From Bombyx mori (taxonomy: Eukaryota > Arthropoda > Insecta > Lepidoptera > Bombycidae), in NCBI RefSeq assembly GCF_030269925.1, contig NC_085118.1:14939001-15003000 (forward strand): 64,000 nt of DNA, written 5' to 3'. The position numbers and the translations under genes are program-made. Shown here piece after piece: positions 44,052-55,118 of the stretch. The first letter of the stretch is position 1, and each line of letters begins with the position of its first letter. The notes below the pieces were generated by a model, which searched no databases, had not been told where the DNA came from, and saw nothing but the letters and a program-made list of their open reading frames with translations.

Positions 44052-44372
44052 ATCTTATACCTTTAAACGAGCAATTCTTGTATATTAATATATATATAAT
44101 AATATATATATAATCTGAATCTCGGAAACGGCTCCAAAGATTTTCATAAAATTTAGTATACAGGGGATTTCGGGGGCGATAAATCGATCTAGCTACGATT
44201 TTTTTTCTGAAATTGTTGTTTTATTCATGTTTTCAATGATCAACTCTTCCCGACATCTATTGGCGAATAATAATACTATTTTTCTTAATTGAGGGCAACT
44301 AACCGCTTTAAAGATACAACAAGATGGCGTTATCAAAAAAAAAACAGAGCAAAGCTCGGTCATCGTCTAGTA
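44052..44372 (-). repeat. RTE-like repeat, family E
   Basis: Inverted copy ending GAGCAAAGCTCGGTCATCGT. Second empty-site reference for the pogo-type insertion. Confidence 0.8.
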
Positions 44373-44383
44373 AATAATTATAT

Positions 44384-44575
44384 AAGTGCCAAAAGGAGCT
44401 TATAAAGCTACGTGCATTAGCATTCAGCCGTTACGAGCACGAAAATCCTGGAATACCCCGACGGGCCATCGACCTCAACACTTTCGATTTCACGCGCCAT
44501 AAAAAAGCACAACCGGAAGCGTTTACGCGATTTCCAAACGACGATAAACCGGATATAAAACTAATCCGGTTCTAA
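44384..44575 (+). other. Protein-like frame without start codon
   Basis: From just after the E repeat the frame is open for about 63 codons to TAA at 44573. It includes ELIKLRALAFSRYEHENPGI, then RRAIDLNTFDFTRHKKAQPE and ends DDKPDIKLIRF. It has no ATG. Base composition is clearly richer in G and C than the flanks and the downstream 44580-44650 is also CG-rich. It might be a terminal exon, an eroded element or a conserved regulatory block whose frame is chance. Confidence 0.28.
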
Positions 44576-44754
44576 CCGCCCTGTTTTGTATTCATGGCCT
44601 GATAGGAAGTTATCTCAGGTGCGCGTCTAAGAGGAGGGGAGCAAGGGGAGGTTTGTGCTGGTTGAGACTTTTCGAAAAATTCTTCAGTCGGTTTTTAAAT
44701 TACTGCTTTTCTTTTCGTTTGGCCACGAAATCTGTGGATGTGGTTATCAAATAT

Positions 44755-45048
44755 TATCTATATATATAAAAACGAATTGCTGTTCGTTAGTCTCGCTAAA
44801 ACTCGAGAACGGCTGGACCGGTTTGGCTAATTTTGGTCTTGAATTATTTGTGAAGGTCCAAAGAAGGTTTAAAAGGTAGATAAATATAAAAATGCCCGTA
44901 ATTAAATAAAAATAGCAATTTTGTTTTTCCTTTGATGTGTCCCCCGTCTGACGGATTCATTTTGTTTGTTTTTAAGTTTATTTTATACAAAAGCTTAGGT
45001 CTTTTACTTATCGATTGAGGCACTACGAAGTCTGCCGGATCAACTAGT
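44755..45048 (-). repeat. RTE-like LINE 3'-end repeat, family A
   Basis: Inverted homologue of 30291-30592 (CTAAAACTCGAGAACGGCTG, GTCTGCCGGATCAACTAGT). Confidence 0.82.
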
Positions 45049-45109
45049 ATAGTATAAATATTCGAATACATTATATTATCGTTGCTGTATCGTTAAAACT
45101 GTATTTAAC

Positions 45110-45353
45110 GGCCGTCTAGTGTAGTGGTAAGTGACATGGTCACTACACAAGGTGATCGCGGGTTCGAATCCCGCCAAGGAAAGATATTTGTAAGATAAAT
45201 ATAAATGTCTTTTCCAGGGTTATGGATGTATATTAAATATATGTATGTGTATAATAAAAATCTTACATTTATATCCGTTATCTGGTACCTGTAACACAAG
45301 TTCTTTACGAACTTATCACGGGACCAGTTAACGTGGCGTGACTGTTAGTAAAT
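45110..45353 (+). mobile_element. tRNA-derived SINE, second copy
   Basis: A box (TAGTGTAGTGGTA) and B box (GGTTCGAATCC) intact. Body and end as in 8021-8266, with few substitutions. Confidence 0.85.
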
Positions 45354-45724
45354 ATTGATTATTTATTTCTTATTATTATTTCATTATAGGGTTTCAATCC
45401 GATTTATATATTTCAGTTTTATATCATCTATGATTCTACCGGAATGTAGGTTATAAGTAAAAATGATTTGGAACCATAAGAAACTTGATATTAGATATAA
45501 ACACTGTTAATTATTAAATAATTTAATTCAATCAGCTGTATACATTTTATTCTATCAATTTCTTTCCCCGTTGTATTTTGTATGTATTTTTATATAAATC
45601 TCAAAGAAAAATTCATTCATATCAATTTAGATTTAGTTATACTACGTAACACGCTTATTGTCAAAATGTATCCTACCGCTAGTTTCACGAATATACTCGT
45701 ACAATACAAAAGGAACGACGAAAC
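45354..45724. other. Unique AT-rich DNA
   Basis: No recognised feature. Confidence 0.4.
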
Positions 45725-45978
45725 AACTGGTGGTAGGACCTCTTGTGAGTCTGCACGGGTAGGTACCACCACCACCCTTCCTATTTCTGCCGTGAAGCAG
45801 TAAATGCGTTTCGGTTTGAAGGGCGGGGCAGCCGTTTTACTGTTAAAAGTGAGACCTTACGACTCGTGTCTTAAGGTTCGTGGCGGCATTTACATTGTAG
45901 ATGTCCATGGGCTCCAGTAACCACTCAACACCAGGTGGGCTGTAAGCTCGTCCACCCATGTAAGCAATAAAAAAAATC
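45725..45978 (+). mobile_element. Bm1-type SINE, older subfamily
   Basis: CTGGTGGTAGGACCTCTTGT to GTAAGCAATAAAAAAAAT, with the ACTGTTAAAAGTGAGACC variant block. Confidence 0.92.
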
Positions 45979-46152
45979 TTTCTCCTTCAAGCTTTTGAAA
46001 TAAGATTTCTTTGTTTTTTTAACGTCATATGTAAAATAATCAAAGAAGAAAACAATAAGTGGGTGTTTTGTGCATTTAATTAATAACCAAAATTGGGGTT
46101 TTTGGTTGAAAAAAAAATATTATGGTTTTAACAATATTTATTTGCAGCGTAT

Positions 46153-46445
46153 TTAAGAGCCTCTCGACAATTCCTCATTCATTCTATCTCCAGTTGTGCT
46201 TTCCTGAAAAAGGTTTAATGTCTCCATCTCTCTGCAGCTTTCGTTATTAATCTTTGGAAGCGTCCCGACAATAAGGTACCGGCAGAGTTCTACTAAATAA
46301 GGACTCAGGGAAATTTCCAAATTAAATTTTTCTCTTGGCTCGTTCATTAGAACGGATTTTTGGGATTGTCCTTGTTGCTTCGGAATTTGATGATGTTTTT
46401 TTTTTGTATGTCTAAAAGGGTTATTGTTATTTCGATTATTTTTTT
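46153..46445 (-). CDS. Candidate terminal coding exon, unidentified
   Basis: On the minus strand a frame opens after a stop near 46445 and runs about 95 codons to TAA at 46153-46155. It begins with an N/H/K-rich low-complexity part, then QIPKQQGQSQKSVL, MNEPREKFNLEISLSPYLVE, a C-x-x-hydrophobic stretch (LCRYLIVGTLPKIN) and a hydrophilic end (GDRMNEELSRGS). An AATAAA hexamer follows the stop by 10 bp on the same strand (about 46137-46142), the expected position of a polyadenylation signal. Sequence composition and the polyA hexamer support a real 3' exon. No acceptor was identified with confidence and I do not recognise the protein. It does not match any repeat elsewhere in the window. Confidence 0.38.
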
Positions 46446-46825
46446 ATTAGAAAAAAAAAAGCTGATTATCACCATTTCTGTAGCACACTTTTTTACGTGA
46501 TTTTTAAAAAAGTTTTGGTTTAAATTTACCACAATTGTAGTAATTCGCGTGCCATTAAATAACTATACTGAAAGCATATATTCAAAATTCACATTCTATA
46601 ATCAAGACCCACAAAGTAATTAATTGCATCATCGAGTTTTCGAAAATGGATTTTAACCTTATTTCTTTTGAAGTGAAACTTCTAATGCGACTTCCAATAA
46701 GGTTGTGTTAAATTTTTAACGCTACCATGGAATAGAAAGAGACAGAGCGAGAGTGAATGCGTGGCGCTCGAACGCACGCGCGTAGTATGCCTGTCACAGG
46801 CCAGCGCGAGCGTTAGCAACGAGAT
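46446..46825. other. Unique DNA, CpG-rich on the right
   Basis: 46735-46820 has dense CG words (GGCGCTCGAACGCACGCGCG), unlike the AT-rich 46450-46700, and abuts a SINE. It could be the end of another element. Confidence 0.3.
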
Positions 46826-47143
46826 GACTGCCACGGTGAAGGAATAACATCGTGTAATAAAAATCAAACCCGCAAAAATTATAATTTGCGTAATCACTGG
46901 TGGTAGGATCTCTTGGGAGTCCGCACGGGTAGGCACCACCACCCCGCCTATTTCCGCCGTGAAGCAGGAATGCGTTTCGGTTCGAAGGGTGGGGTAGCTG
47001 TTGTAACTATACTGAGACCTTAGAACTTATATCTCGAGTCGGGTAGCGCATTTACGTTGTAGATGTCTATGGGCTCCAGTAAGCACTTAACACCAGGTGG
47101 GCTGTGAGCTCGTCCGTCCATCTAAGCAATAAAAAAAAAAGAG
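46826..47143 (+). mobile_element. Bm1-type SINE, headless
   Basis: CTGCCACGGTGAAGGAATAA through the complete body to CTAAGCAATAAAAAAAAAAG. Confidence 0.94.
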
Positions 47144-47787
47144 TAGCGTCCCATATTTTAATGAAGTATTAAAAAATATATATAATTATTTTTCTATCTA
47201 TAATTTAAATATATATAATATGAATGTTGAAGATGTCGCATCTCTTATACACAGCATTCCCTATTACAAGAGCAATCTAATTTAAGTATGAAAAATGAAG
47301 AAAACCACGATACTACACATCGAAGAAGAAGTTGCACTTCATTCACGTGCACCAAGTTGAATGCGCACCGTTTTTTTTACGCCATTTACACGTGATGCCG
47401 GTGATATACCGCGAACCATAAAGTACCTATAAAAACTATAGAGAACTTCATCTCAAAAATATAATAATGACAAGGCTGTGAGCACGACGCATTAATCAAA
47501 TTAACTACGACTAGAAAATTATACCCGACATTACACATGAACTAAATGGCAATACATTAAATGAAACAGTAAAGACGCGAAGCACAACTTTCGAACAATA
47601 TACAAAGTAATAAATCGTAAATTTCAAAATTAGGGTTGTTAATTTTTGTTTCATTGTCGCAGCGAAACAGCCATGTGTGCGAGAGGCAATCCTGTTCGTT
47701 GGACTGTTAAAAATGAGTAAAATAAACAAACATATTTTTTAATGAACTGTATTTCAATTCTGTCAACGGAGACTAATCGGTTTGGCA
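47144..47787. other. Unique AT-rich DNA
   Basis: No recognised feature. Confidence 0.4.
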
Positions 47788-48214
47788 TATCTATATATTA
47801 ATACGTGAAGCAAAAACTTTGTAACCCTTTTTTACCAAAATTACGCGGACGGAGGAGTATGTAATTTCCCACACTTATAGAGATTATAGAGAAGGAGTGC
47901 ACAGTGTTAATATTTTTTTTCAATAATGCACAAAAATACATTAACCAATAAAGAAAACATTACACACGCTAAACATGTATTTGACACACACGCTCATATA
48001 GACTATTATATTTTGTTTATTGTTAAAGTCTGTGGTCAAGTTGAGAATAGATTAATATTGATTTTTTTAATATTACTTGTTTAAAGTGTAGCCTTAGCGA
48101 AATTTGTGATTAAAGAAGTTAAATTCTTTGGCAATAGAACCATAATAATGTTCAAATTTATAATTTAAATTAATAATTATAGTGGAATTTCGATTACCGG
48201 GCGATCACTAGTAT
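47788..48214 (-). repeat. Dispersed repeat C, inverted copy
   Basis: ATCTATATATTAATACGTGA to GGGCGATCACTAGT. Full length, without a SINE interruption. Confidence 0.8.
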
Positions 48215-48979
48215 ATAGAAAAATACATTTTAAGAAGTAAATGTTACGGTACTAATTTATTTTTTTAATTCTAAAGATAATAAAAATGGAAAATTTTCAT
48301 TGATAAAATTAAATTAAATTTAATATGACTGATGATATTGAATATTGAAATAAAAAAATTAACAGTAGTGCACCCACATAATGTCTAGAAGAGTTTTGCC
48401 AAAAATCGCCGTAACGCCAATATCTGTTTTATAATATTTAGAGGTTCAGAACAAAATTTGATCGTCAGTATGCGTTTTTCAATGTGCCTGTTGGATAGGT
48501 CTTTCCATATAAATAAAATGTTTAATTTGATGAAACTATACCTGCAATAATACTACTTCGAGAAGGCATTATGCATTGATTTTCAAAATTTAAAATTTCA
48601 TTGGCTTAATAAAAAACAATGGATTCCACAAAAGTTTTTTTAAAATAAAAACAATACCTTCCCAGCCTTGCAGTACGCCAAGAAACCTTAGCACAAACCA
48701 CATAACTGTCGCATAAGTAATGAAATAAAATAGTGTCTGCCATAATATTAATTACTCCATAACACGACACGGCGGAGGGGGAATTGGGTCGCCTCTAATG
48801 GGATGGGATTAACTTTGTTTGGTTAATATATTGGATGAGATTAGTGGGATGTGAAGGAATTGGATGGGAGTTATAAGTAATATTGATATTATTGGTTTCG
48901 TTCTTTGTTTTTGACGAAAAATATTAGGCCAAGGATCGAAAACAAAAACTCTAAGTATTTTTACTAGCTACGAGAACTG
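48215..48979. other. Unique AT-rich DNA
   Basis: 48765-48880 is G-rich with repeated GGGATGGGATT and GGATGAGATTAGTGGGATG words. The rest is featureless. Confidence 0.35.
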
Positions 48980-49396
48980 TTTTTTTTTTGTTGCTTAGAT
49001 GGATGGATGAGCTCACAGCCTACCTGGTGTTAAGTGGTTACTGGAGCCTATAGACATCTACAACGTAAATGCGCCGCCCACCTTGAGATATTAGTTCATC
49101 ATTGTATTGTTACAACGGCTGCCCCACCCTTTAAACCGAAACACATACAGCTTCACGGCAGAAATAGGCAGCCGTACGGACACAAGAGGTCCTACCACCA
49201 GTAATTACGCAAATTATAATTTTGCGAGTTTGATTTTTATTACACGATGTTATTCCTTCACCGTGGATGTCAATCGTGCACATTTGTTGAGTACGTATTA
49301 CATTAGAAAAATTGGTACCCGCCTGAGATTCGAACACCGATGCGTCGCTCAACACGAATGCACCGGACGTGTTATCCTTTAGGCCACGACGACTTC
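48980..49396 (-). mobile_element. Nearly full-length Bm1-type SINE
   Basis: Includes the tRNA-like head (minus strand GTCGTCGTGGCCTAAAGGAT). Small deletions occur in the ACGGCAGAAATAGGCAGCC block. Confidence 0.94.
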
Positions 49397-49424
49397 AAAC
49401 ATTATTTATTTACGAAATTATTCT

Positions 49425-49545
49425 TTATCTGGTGTTAAGTTATTATTGTAGCTCATATAAATCACAATGTGAATATTGAAGTTCATATTGAGATATCGTA
49501 CTATGGTATTGTATTGTCATGTCAACAACGGTCATGATTGCGCCT
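49425..49545 (-). mobile_element. Strongly degenerate Bm1-like fragment
   Basis: TCTGGTGTTAAGTTATTATT, ATCACAATGTGAATATTGAA and TTGAGATATCG follow the order of the SINE body. Old relic. Confidence 0.5.
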
Positions 49546-49582
49546 AACCGTAGAGTCCGGGATCAGACTTCGAACTACTATT

Positions 49583-49935
49583 TCTTTCTTTTTTATGATT
49601 GAAGGATTACTGGTGGCCCTGAAGCCTTTCTAGTTTCACTAAGACAGATGGGCGAGCAAAGGCTCAGCCAGGAGGAGTGGGATTTGCTAACAGCTGCCCG
49701 AACGCCTCCGAAGGAGACCTAACAACTCAAGAGCAGTTGCTTCGCGAATGAATCTACTACCGGATCGAAATCGCGACCCGCTGAGAAGATCCGGCGAGAA
49801 ACTCAGCGGACTGATGTATGTGCTAAGTTGCACGTCGAACTCTTTGTCGAGTTGCATGAGTACGGTTACCGGGATCCCTAAGCCGGCTCCTAGTGTTAGA
49901 GCTGTCTCTACTATTTCTACTACTGTGCAAGGCAA
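49583..49935 (-). repeat. LINE 3' region, family B (longest copy)
   Basis: Extends past the usual block in both directions: CGAGAAACTCAGCGGACTGA continues to TTGCACGTCGAACTCTTTGT, and the other side reaches GGTGGCCCTGAAGCCTTTCT. On the minus strand this would be LINE 3' coding/UTR sequence. Confidence 0.75.
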
Positions 49936-50103
49936 ACGAGTTGCCCCAGATTAAACCTAAGATTAAAGCTACGTTTGGATAGATTAACCTGGTAACATAT
50001 TTTTTCATCAACATACACCTGACTATCGAAAGAACCAAAAAAAGGCCAACCTTAAAATAATAACTAACAAAGTGTTTCAATTGCAGTAAGCATAGCAGTC
50101 TTT

Positions 50104-50220
50104 TGACGGTAGGCAGCGGCTCGGCTCTGCCCCTGGCATTGTTGACGTCCATGGGCGACGGTTACCACTCACCATCAGCTGGGCCGTATGCTCGTCTACC
50201 AACAAGGGCAATAAAAAGAA
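50104..50220 (+). repeat. LINE 3'-end repeat, family D
   Basis: GACGGTAGGCAGCGGCTCGG to ACAAGGGCAATAAAAAG. Confidence 0.88.
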
Positions 50221-50325
50221 GTAATGGACTAAATTAAAAATTGATTTATCTACTAAATTTCTCCATTTTACTTCAGAACTATTTTGCACGTGTGCTAAGA
50301 AAAAATCGTACATAGCACATATAAA

Positions 50326-50330
<5 letters not shown>

Positions 50331-50388
<58 letters not shown>

Positions 50389-50402
50389 TGTGTGTGTGTA
50401 TA
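50331..50402. repeat. (TG)n microsatellite
   Basis: About 30 TG units with A interruptions, flanked by TATATA runs. Confidence 0.97.
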
Positions 50403-50736
50403 TAAATGAAACTCTCTTGGCCCTTCATTACATTTAAATTTCCCGCCCATTAGCTTCGACTATAATAATAATATGGTGCCAATTAGAAATACTGCTCTCT
50501 GGCATTCTACATTCAAAAAGAAAACGAGCTTTCTTAAAAATAAAAATAAAATCAGATTTAAAAAACGATCACCTAATTATTGAAGCTATAGCTCTCAATG
50601 TTGTTTCTCTTTGCAGATTTGTATAAATAATATATATAATAATATGTAATAATCGTAATAATTATAAGTGTAGAAGTAAATTAATAAAACACTAATAAAT
50701 TAAACCCACTTTTTGCAGAGCGACAATAGAGTAACC

Positions 50737-50866
50737 ATACTAAGACCTTAGAACTTATATCTCAAGATGGGTGGTGCATTTACGTCATAGATGTCTATGG
50801 GCTCTAGTAACCGCATAACACCAGGTGAGCTGTAAGCTCGTCCATCCATCTAAGCAATAAAAAATA
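50737..50866 (+). mobile_element. Bm1-type SINE, 3' third only
   Basis: ACTAAGACCTTAGAACTTAT to CATCTAAGCAATAAAAAATA. Confidence 0.9.
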
Positions 50867-51172
50867 AATAAATAAAAACTACTTTTTTTTTGTTTGTTTC
50901 AATAAACAGCATAATAATATGTACGTGCATACGTGATCAGAATCATATCTGTGACCTTTGAGGTGCAGTGGAACGTCAACATAATATCTAAATATAGCCG
51001 TAGCTAAGAACAAAGCGTCCCCATATTTTTCCTCGAGTCACGCAACATTTCGTTGTCGCCGTATTTTGTCGTCGTCAGCGTAACTGTTAATGCACCGTAG
51101 GAGACGTGACGCGAGATGTAAATGATATATTTGATTTTTAAAAAAATTGCTTGTCTGTAAAGTCGTTTTACT
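50867..51172. other. Unique DNA
   Basis: Left flank of the inverted-repeat element. CG words at 51040-51120, no ORF. Confidence 0.35.
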
Positions 51173-51563
51173 GACGATAGTTGAACGTGACAACGTCATA
51201 AGAAAATACTGATGGAATGGTTTCATTTTTCAATTATCGCAATTATCGTTGCTATAAACACTTGACACCACATTCACTTTTCACTAAACTTCATACTTGA
51301 CGAAAACATGTAAATGTATTATTGTATAGCAGCTGTCCACGCGGATGCATCGCTTACTCAAGTAGGAGAGAGACAGATGTCGAACGCTGCCGAACGCGGA
51401 GGCCGATTGTGCCTCTTTGTCGCTCGTTGCGCGCTCTCGCTTGCACTTCAAGCCTTAAACGGAACGCCTCAGAGCGAGGTAACGCCGCATGAGTCATGTT
51501 TTTTCGTGCATGCAGCCGGCTCCATCGAATTATAAGACGTTGTCACGTCAAAAAAACTATTCG
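51173..51563. mobile_element. Inverted-repeat element with CpG-rich core
   Basis: ACGTGACAACGTC at 51185-51197 is repeated inverted at 51536-51548. The match extends outward (GACGATAGTT versus GAATAGTTTT in the arms) and inward (ATAAG). The interior 51340-51500 is very CpG-rich (GCTCGTTGCGCGCTCTCGC) in contrast to AT-rich flanks. The 73-codon ORF inside has no recognisable domain. It looks like a non-autonomous DNA element. No target duplication was resolved. Confidence 0.55.
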
Positions 51564-51575
51564 AAATTGTAGTGT

Positions 51576-51800
51576 ACTACCCGTACTTTTACCCGTACTT
51601 ACCCGGCATTTAAAATTAGCATTATTATTTATTGTCATTATTATTGGGGAGTCCAACAATCATGTGAATATTAGCCTATCCATTAAGTACATGTATTTTC
51701 TACATGGATACCAAGTTTCAAGTCAATCGGATGCATGGTTCAGTAGTTATAACGAAACATCCGTAAAAACCACTGTAGATTTATATATTTAGTATAGATA
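51576..51800 (+). repeat. RTE-like repeat, family F
   Basis: ACTACCCGTACTTTTACCCG to TATATATTTAGTATAGAT. Abuts the inverted-repeat element within 13 bp. Confidence 0.75.
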
Positions 51801-51955
51801 TTTAATTTTAATTTTAATGAGGACTGTATTATTATATGTAGATAGATGTGTTTTATGAAAAACATATTTTTATCATGTTTTCATTAAATTTCGGTATTGT
51901 AGAATAAAATACATAATAAATGACTCTTGTAAATTTGAAATACATTTGCATTAAA

Positions 51956-52142
51956 GCACCACCCTGCCTATTTCTGCCGGTTTGAAGGGCGGGGCAGCTG
52001 TTGTACTGCACTGTTAAAAGTGAGACATTACAACTCATGTCTCAAGGTGGGTGGCAGCATTTACGTTGTTGATGTCTATGGGCTTTGGCAACCACTTATC
52101 ATCAGGAAGGCCGTGAGCTTGTCCATCTAAACAATAAAAAAG
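51956..52142 (+). mobile_element. Bm1-type SINE, older subfamily, deleted
   Basis: AGCACCACCCTGCCTATTTC joins straight to GGTTTGAAGGGCGGGGCAGC. Carries the TTAAAAGTGAGACATTACAA variant. Confidence 0.9.
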
Positions 52143-52410
52143 TACCTAATTTCCAGCTGTTTTCGCGTTATCTACAGCACTATCGTCCCAATTTTCGCTA
52201 TATTTTGAAATCTAAAATTAATTAATTTTTTTCTCCTTCACCATATCCAAATTATCAGAGCAATCGTGAACAGACAAATCGAGATTTTAATTAACAATAT
52301 TTTGCCATTAATGAGAATATATAAATGTATAATGGATTAAAAACAGGATGTGGTTCATTGTCTTGGGTTATGTATTTTTTAAAGTGCAGTTTTTCGAATT
52401 TATATATTTA

Positions 52411-52672
52411 CACTAGCGGACTCGACAGACGTTGTCCTGTGAATGCATACACAAAAATTCGTTCAAGTCGATTCAGCCGCTTAGTTGCAGTATAGATAAA
52501 TAACCTAGATACTGACTGCTGCGCCATGGGCCGTGCTGATTTGTGAATCAAATTCATCCAGAGCACCACCCAAACGCATACAAAAATATTCATTCAAATC
52601 GATCCAGCCGCTTAGGAGGAGCTCAGTGACTAACACATGCACAGAAGAAATATACATATAAGTATATAAAGA
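52411..52672 (+). repeat. RTE-like repeat H, two partial copies
   Basis: TCGTTCAAGTCGATTCAGCC (52448) and TCATTCAAATCGATCCAGCC (52590) are homologous, each preceded by GCATACAAAAA-type sequence. The first copy begins ACTAGCGGACTCGACAGACG and the second ends in an ATATAAGTATATAAAGAT tail. Confidence 0.6.
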
Positions 52673-52689
52673 TTTAAAGTCTAATCCAA

Positions 52690-53011
52690 ATGCACGGTGA
52701 CTTCCACGGTGAAGGAATAACATCGTGTAATAAAAACCAAACCCGCAAAATTATAATTTGCGTAATCACTGGTGGTAGGACCTCTTGGGAGTCCGCACGG
52801 GTAGGTATCACCACCCCGCCTATTTCCGCCGTGAAGCAGTAATGCGTTTCGGTTCGAAGGGTGGGGTAGCCGTTATAACTGTACTGAGACCTTAGAAGTT
52901 ATATCTCGAGGTGGGTGGAGCATTTACGTTGTAGATGTCTATGGGCTCCAGTAACCACTTAACACCAGGTGGGCTGTGAGCTCGTCCATCCATCTAAGCA
53001 ATAAAAAAAAA
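52690..53011 (+). mobile_element. Bm1-type SINE, headless
   Basis: TGCACGGTGACTTCCACGG through the complete body to CTAAGCAATAAAAAAAAAC. Confidence 0.94.
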
Positions 53012-53440
53012 CCCTGTATTTAATTTATGTCTCGGTCTAGTTCGACTATTCAAAAAAAAAAAAAAAACACATTCCAAGACAATGTAGAGATTCCATTAAA
53101 ACATTTCACACACAGCCTACATCGAGTAAATGAACGAAACATTAAAACCTGCACACACTCTCAAACCCTCATTATAATAAACCCACGGAGTCCCACAGAT
53201 AATGTTCACGGTGAAATTGGTGCCTCTGAAGCGAATATTTTATGCTTTCAAAAATAGTCACTTTAATGACTCCACGTGAAACAACGGGAGATGTGTGAGC
53301 ACATGTTTGTTATTTATACCGAGCTGAATCGCTTCATTGCGTGTCGGCTTTGTTATTGATGGGATACGATGGATATAAGGCGGACGTGTTTAAGGACGCC
53401 ATTTTTTTTTAATGTCTATGCAAACAGCTTATTATATTGA
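53012..53440. other. Unique DNA
   Basis: No recognised repeat. The ORF at 53027 starts in a poly-A context and is unconvincing. Confidence 0.35.
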
Positions 53441-53846
53441 GGACTTTTTGGCGGGAACGCGAGGAGTGACGGTGTGTTATTTGTTTTATTTTGTCTATTT
53501 AGTGTTTTTTCAGGTTTAAATGTGTAATAACGGTGGCTTATTAACTGTTTAATATCTGTGAAAGTGCACAAATGTGGGAAAATGACACAAAGCCGCTGGA
53601 CGTAACGCTCGGGATCCTCCAAAAAGTCCATTGAAAAAATCCCAGTAAATGACCACCATTTTACTGAGATTATATTTCATCCCATATCATCTCATTTCAT
53701 TTAAATTCATCCCAGTTGATTGGTGTATCAAATTAGTCATCTCCATTTCGCTACATATTATTATTTTTCATGAGGATGGGAATGTAAGTTGAAATAAGAC
53801 ATGACTTAGAGGTCTTAGTTACCAGGTCATAAAATCCCTTAAAAAT
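53441..53846 (+). repeat. Dispersed repeat Z
   Basis: GGACTTTTTGGCGGGAACGC to TAGTTACCAGGTCATAAAAT. Inverted relative to 13900-14735 and without the expanded tandem array. Confidence 0.8.
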
Positions 53847-53892
53847 AATAATTTATGATATTGATGAAGTGGCCATGTCACTCTTGGGTGTT

Positions 53893-54081
53893 AACAGTTT
53901 TGACACAGCCGAATCGCCGCCTACTACAGAGTACTTTATGTAAACCTCGTTTGAAAAAGAACATAATATCATACCGCTCGGGAAATACCGTGGAGCTATT
54001 TATTTCCAAGGCCGAATGGAACTTGGAAAGAACTCCCTCAAAAATATCTCTCGGAACTGTGGATGAACGCCCCCGTCACAG
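53893..54081 (-). pseudogene. Diverged LINE family D coding fragment
   Basis: AAACCTCGTTTGAAAAAGAA, CCGCTCGGGAAATACCGTGG and ACTGTGGATGAACG align with 62705-62825, the antisense of the reverse-transcriptase C-terminus. No intact frame. Confidence 0.6.
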
Positions 54082-54219
54082 TTAGTAGAACTTCGTTACC
54101 ATCTGATCTTAAACAGGAGTCTATACCCTACATTAATTCTACTGTGCGTCTTAATATGAAGCTTGTGTGTTGAGTTTGTAAAGAGACGTGTGAAAATTCG
54201 TGTTTCACACTTCTTAGTT

Positions 54220-54464
54220 TTTATTTATTTATTGCTTAGATGGGTGGACGAGCTCACAGCCCACCTAGTGTTAAGTGGTTACTGGAGCCCATAGACATCT
54301 ACAACGTAAATGCGCCACCCACCCTGAGATATAAGTTCTAAGGTCTCAAATATAGTTACAACGGCTGCCCCACCCTTCAAGCCGAAACGCATTACTGCTT
54401 CACGGCAGAAATAGGCAGGGTGGTGGTACGTACCCACGCAGACTCTCAAGAGGTCCTACCACCA
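54220..54464 (-). mobile_element. Bm1-type SINE body
   Basis: TTATTTATTGCTTAGATGGG to GGTCCTACCACCAGTTTT. A diverged middle-block relic lies at about 54630-54716, apart from the body. Confidence 0.93.
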
Positions 54465-54829
54465 GTTTTATTATTTAATAGTGCCATTCGATACCAGTAC
54501 ACCGAGCATCTTATTCTTATAAAGATTTCAGTAAAGCATACTTTCACTCGTAAAATATTAGGTTAGCGTATTTTCACGCTCCTTTATACAAACCACACGA
54601 TCCGTTTTCGCTGAAACTTTGGTCGCCAGAATTACGCAAATCTATAAACTTTGAAAATAAATTATTAGGCAGCATTGTTCCTTCATTATGAAAGCCGTTA
54701 TGGAGCACATATCAGATATATATAAACATTCAGATAGATTGATACTAGTCCCTGGAATCAAATAATTACGAGTACTCTAAGGCAAAAATGTTTCTTAGTA
54801 AACAACACTATAGCTAAACAAAAAAAATA
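54465..54829. other. Spacer with an eroded Bm1 middle segment
   Basis: 54630-54716 (AGAATTACGCAAATCTATAA, GCATTGTTCCTTCATTATGA) matches the Bm1 middle block at low identity. The rest is unassigned. Confidence 0.45.
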
Positions 54830-55067
54830 TATATTTATTTATTTATTGCTTGAATGGGTGGACGAGCTCATGGCTCGCTTGATATTAAATGGTTACCGGA
54901 GCCCATAGACATCTACAATGTAAATGCCGCCACCTACCTTGAGACATGAGTTGTAAGGTCTCACTTTTAACAGTACAACGGCTGCCCCGCCTTACAAATT
55001 GAAACGCATTGCTGCTTCACGGCAGAAATAGGCAGGGCGGTGGTACCTCACAAGACCACCAGTAAAG
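54830..55067 (-). mobile_element. Bm1-type SINE, older subfamily
   Basis: TTTATTTATTGCTTGAATGG to CCACCAGTAAAG, with GAGACATGAGTTGTAAGGTC. GGACTC…AGGTC shortened to CTCACAAGACC. Confidence 0.92.
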
Positions 55068-55118
55068 ATAAATCTGTTTGTGAGTTTAATTGATACAGTT
55101 ATTGTTGTGGGAGTTCAC

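Noticed and set aside
49687..50313. Several 70-109 codon ORFs on the minus strand
   Set aside because: They lie in repeats B and D and are shadows of LINE 3' ends.
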